DNA of 11,635 nucleotides, taken from positions 1-11,635 of the forward strand of contig JACQZL010000087.1 of NCBI GenBank assembly GCA_016213865.1. Reading direction: 5' to 3'. Within the stretch, counting starts at the first letter, position 1, and each line of letters begins with the position of its first letter. The position numbers and the translations under genes are program-made. The notes beneath the pieces were generated by a model. It was given only the letters and a program-made list of their open reading frames with translations, was not told where the DNA came from and made no database searches. Source of the DNA: Candidatus Rifleibacteriota bacterium (GTDB lineage Bacteria > UBP17 > UBA6191 > JACPRK01). This document shows, piece after piece, positions 1 through 6,762 of this stretch.

Positions 1-42
1 CCAGCCGCTTTTTGGGCGGCCGGGCTCACGTCTGGCTCCGAG

Positions 43-69
43 GAAGCGGCAAGATGCCGCTTCTACCTT
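43..69 (+). repeat. REP-like palindromic repeat, copy 1
   Basis: A 9-bp perfect stem (GAAGCGGCA at 43-51, TGCCGCTTC at 55-63) with a 3-nt loop AGA, followed by the tail TACCTT. All 27 bases recur identically at 10263-10289, and a diverged inverted copy lies at 10197-10223. The first 10 bases of the window (CCAGCCGCTT) equal 10213-10222, which is the right arm of the inverted-type copy. The window therefore probably opens inside a second inverted pair like the one at 10197-10289. It lies between genes and has no coding signal. It could act as a transcript-end hairpin or be a REP element mobilised by a distant transposase; neither is shown here. Confidence 0.75.
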
Positions 70-114
70 TCCGACGCCTGTCATGCCTCTCCTGGTGAGG
101 GATTTAATGCCATT

Positions 115-134
115 GGGACAAGCCCCGCCCCTAC
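115..134 (-). repeat. Short repeat related to the 3913 element
   Basis: Read on the minus strand, this 20-mer is GTAGGGGCGGGGCTTGTCCC. It matches 3914-3933 (GTAGCGCGGGGGCTTGTCCC) at 17 of 20 positions. It lacks the matching CCCGC arm, so it looks like half of the composite palindromic element in the 3913-4009 junction. It lies in the untranslated stretch 1-247. That stretch otherwise shows no gene: one plus-strand frame stays open to the TGA at 238-240, but it reads through the REP repeat and has no protein-like composition. Confidence 0.45.
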
Positions 135-247
135 GTCGCGAACTGTGCGGCCAGTGAGGTCGGATTCGACCGGTGCCCTCATTTCCCAAGGGAGTCGCGT
201 GTCCCCAATTTCCCGGCCACCGGGCTGTGGTGTAAGCTGATCTCGCC

Positions 248-718
248 GTGGCACGACCGGGATTCGGGATAGCCTGCTCTGGATGGGTCCGCGGGTGCGG
301 GCGTGGCTTCACCATCGTCGAGATCTTGATGGCCGTGACCATCTTCTCGTTTGCCGTCCTGCCTCTGGCCCTGTTCGTCCGCTCTTCCAGCAAGACCGTG
401 GAGGGCACGCGGGACCTGGCGGGCGCCGTCTTCCTGGCCCAGAAGACCTTGGAACAGTGCCGCAGCTACCCGCCGGAGTTGTTGGTCCGGGACGGGGCGA
501 CGCCGACCGGCGTCGAGACGGCCTTGGAGGCGATCGTCCGTGAGCCGACCTTCACGATGGGCCGCATCACCTACAAGCGTCAGGTCGAGATTCGCCCCGT
601 CGACGCGGGCGCGGGGTTCGGCGGCAAGCTCCTGCACCTGAAGATCTCCTGGCAGGCCAACCCTCAGGACAAGGCTCTGGAGTACGAGACATGGACAGTC
701 CTGGCACCCGCCAAGTGA
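248..718 (+). CDS. Prepilin-type minor pilin, PilV/GspI-like
   Basis: A 156-aa minor (pseudo)pilin. Residues 1-20 form a basic leader ending in Gly20. The prepilin motif GFTIVEILMAV follows, with Phe21 as the new N-terminus and Glu25 as the conserved fifth residue. The hydrophobic helix runs to about residue 45 (AVLPLALFV). Family knowledge: prepilin peptidase cuts after the Gly and methylates the Phe; small GspI/PilV-type proteins start the tip complex of a type II secretion pseudopilus or type IV pilus. The start is GTG at 248; a TAA at 233-235 closes the frame upstream and no in-frame ATG precedes the motif, so this start is nearly forced, although its ribosome site is weak. It overlaps the next gene by 28 bp. 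The PilV versus GspI assignment rests on size, gene order and leader only, because the C-terminal domain is not recognisable by eye. Confidence 0.88.
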   Translation: MARPGFGIACSGWVRGCGRGFTIVEILMAVTIFSFAVLPLALFVRSSSKTVEGTRDLAGAVFLAQKTLEQCRSYPPELLVRDGATPTGVETALEAIVREPTFTMGRITYKRQVEIRPVDAGAGFGGKLLHLKISWQANPQDKALEYETWTVLAPAK

Positions 719-1380
719 AGGCCCGACCGCGGCCACGCTCTCCCGGCGGCTTCACCGTCGTCGAGGTCTCGGTGGCCGGGTTCATCCTCGCCCTCGTCTT
801 CCTGATGGGCTTCACCTTCTTCAGCGGCGGCAACCGCCAGATCAAGCACCTGACCGAGGATCTGGACATCAACGCGACGATCGAGTCGGCCTTCACGCTG
901 CTCTCGCGCGACGTGCGCGCCTCGTCCGAGGTCCTGGCCCCGGGCCTGATCGAGGCCAAGGACGCTCCCCCTGCCTTCGAGTTCAAGAAGAACAGCTTCT
1001 GCGTGCTGAAGCAGGCCCGCATCGACTACACCTCCAAGCCGCCGGCGCGCCTGACATCCGTGGTCCGGTACTACCTCGACGCGCCCGTTGCGGTCGGCGA
1101 CCTGCCTGGCGGCGAGAAGGGCGTGGTCTACGGCCTCTTCCGGCAGGTCAACGGCGAGCCTCCCGACGCCAAGAACAAGCCCATCCTGACCGGCATCCAG
1201 GAGCTGACGTTCTACCGCACCAAGCAGGTCCCGGGCGCGCCACCGCCCAACGGCACGGGTTACTACGTGCTGCACCTGCAGATGAAGGTCTGTGCTCTGC
1301 GGCGGGGGGCCGGCACCCAGCTCTTCCGGGGCTACGCGGCCGAGATGGACACGATGGTCAAGCTGCGAGGCAGCCTGTGA
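691..1380 (+). CDS. Prepilin-type minor pilin, PilW/GspJ-like
   Basis: A 229-aa minor (pseudo)pilin. The leader is basic (residues 1-20, many Arg/Lys/Pro) and ends in Gly20. The cleavage motif is GGFTVVEVSVAG, with Phe21 and Glu25 of the mature +5 type, followed by a helix to about residue 47 (FILALVFLMGFTFF). The next stretch (ATIESAFTLLSRDVRASSEV) is the helical spine segment typical of GspJ/PilW proteins. A Shine-Dalgarno GGAG at 679-682 sits 8 nt before the ATG. The gene begins inside the 3' end of the preceding minor pilin, in another frame, and its stop overlaps the next GTG start, so the three are very likely translationally coupled. Expected role: partner of the I- and K-like proteins in the pilus/pseudopilus tip. 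Pilus versus type II secretion cannot be decided without the rest of the machinery, which lies outside the window. Confidence 0.88.
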   Translation: MDSPGTRQVKARPRPRSPGGFTVVEVSVAGFILALVFLMGFTFFSGGNRQIKHLTEDLDINATIESAFTLLSRDVRASSEVLAPGLIEAKDAPPAFEFKKNSFCVLKQARIDYTSKPPARLTSVVRYYLDAPVAVGDLPGGEKGVVYGLFRQVNGEPPDAKNKPILTGIQELTFYRTKQVPGAPPPNGTGYYVLHLQMKVCALRRGAGTQLFRGYAAEMDTMVKLRGSL

Positions 1381-3833
1381 GGGTTCGATGGAGCCTACCG
1401 CTCCATCGAGTCGGAATGGCGCTGCCGATCCTCGTGGCGATCATCTTCGTGCTCGTCACGCTGATCCTGGCCTTTCACACCTATTCCAGCCAGCGCATCC
1501 GCGCCACCGGCGCCGTACTGAACGGCTTTTCGGCCCTCGCCGCGGCCGAGGCCGGCCTCAACTGCGTCCTCCTGGAGATGCGCAACAGCCAGGGCTGGTT
1601 CACGCACGAGCTGGAACTGGACTCCGGCGGCCAACTCGTCTGGAAGGAGCCGCTGTCGCGGCCCAACCGGATCGCGGGCGCAACGGGCCTCAGCGTCAAG
1701 GACACGCGTAAGGGGGCCTACACGGCCACGGTGGGCGCCAAGCCGTTCCACACCGAGTTCGCGGTCCGCGTCGGACGCATCCCGCTCGAGGACGACCCCA
1801 CGACGCCCGCCATCGACGAATCGAGGCGCTTCGTGCGCATCGAGAGCATCGGCAAGAAGGAAGACCCCACGGGAAGGCTGGATCGCTTCACCAAGATCGC
1901 GGTCGTCGCCGAGGTCTCGAACTTCACCGAGTACGTCGTGTACGACGGCGAGAAGGTCGTCCTCGGGATGGGCTCGCACAACGACGCGCACCACTCGAAC
2001 GTCTTCGCCGACGGCCGCATCTACGGACACGAGGCGGTCAAGCTGGGCAACATCGAACAGAACGGCACCGTCCAGAAGTTCGTGAACCTCGACTGCGTCC
2101 GGTCGGCCGGCACGCTCGAGTACAAGGACACCTATCAGGTCACCTTCCAGAAGCCGAAGGCGCTCTCGGGCAAGACGATCGAGCTCAACCCCTCGAACGA
2201 CTCGGACGGTCCGACCGACCTGCAGACCGCGAGCGGCAACGTCCTCGACGGCTCGCACGGCGGCTCGCTCTCGATCCCGCGTCTGGACAAGGAGTTCTAT
2301 CGGCGCCAGGCGGCCGCCGGCGGTCTCGACGTCAGCGGCAGGCCCACCAGCAAGGAGCCCATCGTCCTCTACCCGGGTGAGCTCAAGGAAGACCTGATCG
2401 AGCTGAACTTCGGCCGCGGAGGCTACGAGGGCGGCCCCGTGCCCGCCGACGACAAGACCACCCTGGGCGCCGACTACCCGGCCGACTTCAACGGCTTGGT
2501 TTACTCCTCCAAGCCGCTCACGGTGTGGGGCAACCCGGATCGGGATGTGACGATCTTCTGTGAGGACGACATCTTCATCAGCGGCGACTTCAACCTCAGT
2601 CCGGACCACCGGCAGAACTACCGCCCCAAGTTCCAGACGGCCGACGGCACGGCCATCGACGGCACGCCGTTCTACCAGTACCGCCTGCAGGACCTGGAGA
2701 AATATGTCGAGGGCGCGGCCAGCGACCTCGTCGAGCCCGCTCAGCGCGAACGCGTCGCGGTGGCCCTCATCTCGATGGGGCGCATCTGGTTCGATTACCG
2801 GCACCCGACCCGGTTCCTGGCCAATGAGCTCAAGGGCCTCATCAAGCTGGAGGTGGTCTCACGCCTGCTGGGCGACGAGCCGACGGCCTACGAGTGGGTC
2901 CGCTACCAGGACGCCACGCCGCCGCCCAGTTGCCCGCCGATCCCCGCCACGGACGTCAAGCAACCGGGAGCGAACGGCGCCGACGACCTGACGACCAGCC
3001 TCCAGCTCTACCTCGGACGCGGGGGCGTCGGCAGCGCGGCCGATAACTTGTGGGTTACGACCGCGTCCTACGACGTCATCAAGCAGAGCTTCGTGGACGC
3101 CGTGGCCGACGGCTCCCTGTCCCGCGAGGACCTGGACGGCGCCCCCGGCAAGCCGGGCGTGGCCGATGCGATCGTCGAGCGCCTGCTGATGGACGAGCCG
3201 CAGTACCCCGCCCACTGGCCCGCGTCCAACGACCCGGACCTCAAGGACCTGACTCCCCCCCAGCTCGGGGCCTTCACGGCGCCGCAACGGCTCTACCACC
3301 TCGTCTACGACGAGCACACGGCGAACCTCAACTCCCATCCTCCCCTGGGCAAGTACTCGGACCAGGAGGGAACGCGCCAGCCGATGATGGAGGACGAACT
3401 GTACATGCCTCAGATGAGCATGTACGCGATGCTCTTCATCAGCGCCAGGCGCAACGACGATCCGGCCGAGGCTTCGACCGACGACCCCAAGAGCATGAAC
3501 CGCCGCTTCGACGACCTGGGCAACGCCCGCGGCAAGAAGGTCCACTTCTTGACGACCATTCAGGGTCTGGAGGAGCAAAAGGCGGGCAACCTGCGCAACA
3601 TCACGACCCCGCTCATCCAGCGCTTCTTCGGCAGCGAGATCCGGATGGCCCAGGTCGCCAACTGGAAACCCGCGCTGCAGACCGGCAACTACTGGCCCCC
3701 CCTGCGCCGGCGCATCTACGACGCGACGCTCTCGGTGCGGCCGCCGCCGATGATCCCTCAGTCGGTCGAGCTCCGGACCTGGGAGCAGAGCGGCGCCACG
3801 AAGAAGGACTACGAGGCGTTCGCCAAGGAGTAA
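1377..3833 (+). CDS. Large PilX/GspK-like minor pilin with long passenger region
   Basis: An 818-aa protein. It starts at GTG 1377, overlapping the upstream TGA, with GAGG at 1367-1370 six nt before it. ATG 1416 (Met14) is an alternative start. The N-terminus HRVGMALPILVAIIFVLV looks like a GspK/PilX leader: probable cut after Gly13, a helix to about residue 33, and no Glu at mature position 5. Lack of that Glu is characteristic of GspK. AAAEAGL (56-62) is typical of PilX-type N-terminal regions. Usual GspK proteins are about 300-350 aa, so several hundred extra residues are present. Around 391-405 the VTIFCEDDIFISGDF pattern of short beta strands suggests a beta-helix-like passenger; this is inference. 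No catalytic motif was seen. The gene order I-J-K supports a tip role, with the long region possibly an adhesin or substrate-binding part. The gene ends with TAA at 3831-3833. Confidence 0.82.
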   Translation: MRVRWSLPLHRVGMALPILVAIIFVLVTLILAFHTYSSQRIRATGAVLNGFSALAAAEAGLNCVLLEMRNSQGWFTHELELDSGGQLVWKEPLSRPNRIAGATGLSVKDTRKGAYTATVGAKPFHTEFAVRVGRIPLEDDPTTPAIDESRRFVRIESIGKKEDPTGRLDRFTKIAVVAEVSNFTEYVVYDGEKVVLGMGSHNDAHHSNVFADGRIYGHEAVKLGNIEQNGTVQKFVNLDCVRSAGTLEYKDTYQVTFQKPKALSGKTIELNPSNDSDGPTDLQTASGNVLDGSHGGSLSIPRLDKEFYRRQAAAGGLDVSGRPTSKEPIVLYPGELKEDLIELNFGRGGYEGGPVPADDKTTLGADYPADFNGLVYSSKPLTVWGNPDRDVTIFCEDDIFISGDFNLSPDHRQNYRPKFQTADGTAIDGTPFYQYRLQDLEKYVEGAASDLVEPAQRERVAVALISMGRIWFDYRHPTRFLANELKGLIKLEVVSRLLGDEPTAYEWVRYQDATPPPSCPPIPATDVKQPGANGADDLTTSLQLYLGRGGVGSAADNLWVTTASYDVIKQSFVDAVADGSLSREDLDGAPGKPGVADAIVERLLMDEPQYPAHWPASNDPDLKDLTPPQLGAFTAPQRLYHLVYDEHTANLNSHPPLGKYSDQEGTRQPMMEDELYMPQMSMYAMLFISARRNDDPAEASTDDPKSMNRRFDDLGNARGKKVHFLTTIQGLEEQKAGNLRNITTPLIQRFFGSEIRMAQVANWKPALQTGNYWPPLRRRIYDATLSVRPPPMIPQSVELRTWEQSGATKKDYEAFAKE

Positions 3834-3912
3834 CCCGAGCCACGCGAGGGCAGCAGGGCGGGCGGCTCGCCTCAGGCATCCATGGAATTCACGGGACCTG
3901 TGCTTCACGGAC

Positions 3913-4009
3913 GGTAGCGCGGGGGCTTGTCCCCCGCTTCTGGAGCGGATCTTCCAGCCTGGCGGGCCACAAGCCTGTCCTGAGCTTGTCGAAGGGGGCC
4001 CGCGCTACC
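3913..4009. repeat. Composite palindromic element with 11-bp terminal inverted repeats
   Basis: Perfect 11-bp terminal inverted repeats (GGTAGCGCGGG at 3913-3923, CCCGCGCTACC at 3999-4009) enclose a 7-bp-stem hairpin (GCGGGGG-CTTGT-CCCCCGC, 3919-3937) and the motif CCTGAGCTTGTCGAAGG (3979-3995). That motif is the widespread intergenic repeat whose translation gives the spurious peptide PVLSLSKG. The element lies in the 290-bp junction between two convergent genes (3834-4123), where the hairpin could end transcripts from both sides; it has no T-tract. Outside it are similar 16-mers at 3890-3905 and 4059-4074 (14/16 identical) and a 9-bp inverted pair, GCCTCAGGC at 3869-3877 and GCCTGAGGC at 4075-4083. 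No gene is supported in the junction. Confidence 0.75.
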
Positions 4010-4123
4010 TACTCTGGCCAGGACGAAATCACGAAAGCCAGCATCAACAAAGAGAGTCCACGAGATCTGTGCTTGCCTGAGGCCTCGCTGCCGGCCCTGA
4101 CCCGCCGAGCCCGCCGGCCCTCC

Positions 4124-5233
4124 TCACCTGTGCCAGAGGGTGAAGTAGAAGCTGGCGCCCTGATCGGGTTGGCCCGTGGCCCACATGCGGCCCTGGTGGC
4201 GGGCGACGATCCGCTGGGCGCTGACCAGGCCGATGCCCGAGCCCGGGAACTCCGAGGCCTTGTGGAGACGCTGGAAAGGCTGGAAGAGCTTGTGGGCGTA
4301 GGCGGGCTCGAAGCCCACGCCGTTGTCCTGCACGAGATAGGTCCGGCCGTCGCGTCCCTCGCTGGCCGTCACGGCGATGCGACTCGTCGGGCGCTTGTAG
4401 GTGAACTTCCAGGCGTTTGCCAGCAAGTTGAAGAGCACCGTCCGAAGGAGGGTGGGGTCGCCTTCGTCGACGAGCCCCTCGCGAATGTCGAACTCGGCCC
4501 TCCGCTCCGGGTCCGCGTGCTGGAGCTCGGCGGCGATCTCCCTGGCCATGGTGCTCAGGTTCACGGCCTCGCGCTTGAGGTCGGCCCTCGACAGGCGAAA
4601 GAGCTTGAGCAACTCGTCGATGAGCGAGGCCAGTTGATGGCTCCCGTTGTGAACGAAGTCGAGGTACTCGCGTCCGGTCTCGTCGAGGTGGTCTCCGTAG
4701 CGGTCGAGCAGGAGCCGGCTGAAGCTCTCGATGTGGCGCACCGGCGCGCGCAGGTCGTGGGACATCGAGACGGCAAAGATGCGCAGCTCCTCGTTGGCAG
4801 CTTCCAGCTCCTCCGTGCGCTGGCGGACCCGTTCTTCGAGGACCTCGTTCATCCTCATCATGGCAAGCTCGGCTTGCTTGCGGGCGGTGATGTCCCTCGC
4901 GATTGCCTCGACCACCCTCTGGCCGGTGTCGGGGTCGTGGGACAGGAACGAGTCGTGCAAGACCCATCGGTCCTCGCCCGAGAGAGTCTTGAAGTGGTAC
5001 TCGAAGTTGTGCACCTCGCCGGTCAGCTCGATCGCCGCGCGCACCGCCCCCTCTTTTTCGGTGTAGACCAGGATGTCCCGCAGACGTCTGCCGACGATGT
5101 CGCTTGCGGGACACGTCAGGCCCAGGACCTTGACCAGGCCCTGGTTGGCCGTCAGTAGCACGCCGTCTTCGTACTGGTACCGGTAGACGGCGTCCTCCGT
5201 GAAGACCAGCAGTCGTTCGTAGAGATCGTCCAC
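4124..5233 (-). CDS. Soluble PAS-domain sensor histidine kinase
   Basis: A 369-aa histidine kinase with no signal peptide or membrane segment, so cytoplasmic. Residues 1-117 form a PAS/PAC sensor ending in VVEAIARDITARKQAE. Residues 118-150 are a coiled coil rich in Glu/Arg. The H-box is SMSHDLRAPVRHI, with phospho-acceptor His159. The ATPase domain has an N-box (NLLANAWKFT, Asn269 and Asn273), G1 (DNGVGF, 303-308), F-box (LFQPFQRLH) and G2 (GSGIGL, 331-336). All key residues are present, so it should be active. The HDLRAPVR form of the H-box is that of phytochrome-like/Cph1-type kinases, but no chromophore domain is present. The start is GTG at 5233, with GGAG 8 nt upstream. Only 4 bp separate it from the sugar kinase gene, so it is the last gene of that operon. 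No response regulator is encoded in the window; its partner and ligand are unknown. Confidence 0.92.
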   Translation of the reverse strand: MDDLYERLLVFTEDAVYRYQYEDGVLLTANQGLVKVLGLTCPASDIVGRRLRDILVYTEKEGAVRAAIELTGEVHNFEYHFKTLSGEDRWVLHDSFLSHDPDTGQRVVEAIARDITARKQAELAMMRMNEVLEERVRQRTEELEAANEELRIFAVSMSHDLRAPVRHIESFSRLLLDRYGDHLDETGREYLDFVHNGSHQLASLIDELLKLFRLSRADLKREAVNLSTMAREIAAELQHADPERRAEFDIREGLVDEGDPTLLRTVLFNLLANAWKFTYKRPTSRIAVTASEGRDGRTYLVQDNGVGFEPAYAHKLFQPFQRLHKASEFPGSGIGLVSAQRIVARHQGRMWATGQPDQGASFYFTLWHR

Positions 5234-5237
5234 GTCC

Positions 5238-6749
5238 TCAACTCCGTCCGGTCAACCGCGCAAAGACGCGGCCGGCCGTCAATCCGTCGTGGACCGAGCA
5301 GTACGCCCGGTAGACCTCATCATACTCCGACACCCGCCCTGGCTCCGGATCGTATTGCTCGCGCGTGCGTATCATGGCCTTCGTCGCCTGCGCCACGGAG
5401 TCGTGGGCCCCGATCCCGAGCGTGGCGAGGATGCCCGCCCCCAGCAGGGTCGCCTGCGGATTCGCCAGGGTAGCGACCGAGAGCCCGTAGAGGTCCGCCT
5501 GGATCTGGTTCCAGGCGGCGATCGCCGTGCCGCCGCCTGTGAGACGGACCTCGCGGATCGGGAGGTCGAGCGAACGGAAGACCTCCAGGATGGCCCGAGT
5601 CTGCAGCGAGACGCCTTCCAGGACGGCCCGGGCCAGGTCGGCCTTGCCGTGGCACAGCCGCAGCCCGAGGAAGGTCCCGGTGGCCTCGGGAATCCAGTAC
5701 GGCGCCGAGGCACCGGCGAGGTACGGGAGAAAGAGCAGTCCGTTGGCGCCTGGACGCCGCGCCGCGACCTCGGCGAAGAACGCGGGGCCCAGCGCGCGTC
5801 CGCCGTTGACCTGGCGGGCGAGCCACTCGAGGCAGACCCCCGCCGAGTTCTGCAGGCCCTCTACCTCCCAGGTGCCGGGTGCCGCATGGACGCAGCAGGT
5901 GACGCGCACGGCGGGATCGAGGGCCGGTCGCTGCGTGAAGCAGAGCGGGGCCGCCGCGGTCCCCAGAGTGATGGCCACGATGCCCGGCTGCACCGCGCCC
6001 GCGCCCAGTCCCGCGCACTGCTGGTCGCCTCCGCCCGACACGAGCGGGGTCCCCTCCGCGAGACCGGTTCGCGACGCTGCCGTGCGGCCCAGAACGCCGA
6101 CCTGACGGCCGGGCGCCACCAGGGCGGGCAGGCGGGCAGGCGAAAGGCCGAGCGCCTCGAGGATGGCGGGGCTCCACGAACGGGTCCTGAGGTCGAGGAG
6201 GCCCGTCAGCGACGCATTCGAGAGATCGCAACCGGGGGTGGGGGCCCCCAGCCGGCCCAGGACGAAGTCCTGAATCAGGCCGAACCTGGCCGCCCGGGAG
6301 AACCGCTCGGGCTGGTGCTTTCGCAGCCAGGCCAGTTTTCCGACCGTGAAGACCGGGTCGAGCGGAAGGCCGGTGAGCTGGTGAAACTCCTTGCGGGAGA
6401 CGCGGCCCTCGAAGCAATCCAGCGCCGGGCCTCCGCGCAGGTCCTGCCAGGAGAGGCCGGCGCCGTCCGGAAGCCCGTCACGGTCATAGCAGACCAGCGT
6501 GGCCCTCTGGTTCGTCACGGCGATGCCGGCGACGTCGGAGTGCCGTACGCCCGCCCTGGAGGCGGCCTCGCGTAGGACGGCGAACACGGCCCTCGAGAGC
6601 CGGGCCAGGTCCACCTCGACGCGACCGTCGGAGAAAGTCGAGGAGGGCGTGCGTCGCGAAGCCAGGCCCAGAAGCTCGCCGCGCACATCGAAGACGGCCC
6701 CCTTGGTCCAGCTCGTTCCGCAGTCCACCGCGGCCACGCAGACAGTCAT
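5238..6749 (-). CDS. FGGY-family carbohydrate (polyol/sugar) kinase
   Basis: A 503-aa cytoplasmic kinase of the usual FGGY length (about 490-520 aa), transferring phosphate from ATP to a sugar or polyol. Visible signatures: N-terminal phosphate loop VDCGTSWTKGAVFD (8-21), catalytic base Asp242 in GGGDQQCAGLGAG, adenosine-region TLGTAA (261-266), and the C-terminal signature LTGGGTAIAAWNQIQADLYG (403-422) with GAG (437-439). TNQRATLVCYDRDG (79-92) and SWQDLRGG (100-107) resemble the glycerol-kinase side of the family (TNQRET, WQDRR) more than classical xylulokinase, but the overall C-terminal half is xylulokinase-like. The substrate is therefore left open. It starts with ATG, 13 bp after the anti-sigma stop, without a clear Shine-Dalgarno, and is probably coupled to it. 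No sugar transporter, isomerase or aldolase lies nearby, which is unusual for a catabolic kinase. Its place between an anti-sigma factor and a sensor kinase hints at a regulatory link (inference). Confidence 0.9.
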   Translation of the reverse strand: MTVCVAAVDCGTSWTKGAVFDVRGELLGLASRRTPSSTFSDGRVEVDLARLSRAVFAVLREAASRAGVRHSDVAGIAVTNQRATLVCYDRDGLPDGAGLSWQDLRGGPALDCFEGRVSRKEFHQLTGLPLDPVFTVGKLAWLRKHQPERFSRAARFGLIQDFVLGRLGAPTPGCDLSNASLTGLLDLRTRSWSPAILEALGLSPARLPALVAPGRQVGVLGRTAASRTGLAEGTPLVSGGGDQQCAGLGAGAVQPGIVAITLGTAAAPLCFTQRPALDPAVRVTCCVHAAPGTWEVEGLQNSAGVCLEWLARQVNGGRALGPAFFAEVAARRPGANGLLFLPYLAGASAPYWIPEATGTFLGLRLCHGKADLARAVLEGVSLQTRAILEVFRSLDLPIREVRLTGGGTAIAAWNQIQADLYGLSVATLANPQATLLGAGILATLGIGAHDSVAQATKAMIRTREQYDPEPGRVSEYDEVYRAYCSVHDGLTAGRVFARLTGRS

Positions 6750-6762
6750 GGTCGAAAGGCGC

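Noticed and set aside
1..240. Open plus-strand frame from the window edge, possibly the end of an upstream gene
   Set aside because: It runs through the REP hairpin and the 115-134 repeat and has no protein-like composition; open by high GC.
1395..2804. 469-aa minus-strand open frame inside the large PilX/GspK-like gene
   Set aside because: Antisense shadow of a gene with a clear leader, ribosome site and operon overlap; rich in Arg/Val/Asp/Leu with no domain or motif.
2859..3908. 349-aa minus-strand open frame at the end of the PilX/GspK-like gene
   Set aside because: Antisense shadow, no recognisable motif and no ribosome site supporting it.
3050..5158. 702-aa plus-strand open frame across the pilin end, the junction and the histidine kinase
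   Set aside because: It overlaps two well-supported genes in other frames/strand, contains the translated intergenic repeat (PVLSLSKG), and its composition is that of a GC-rich shadow frame.
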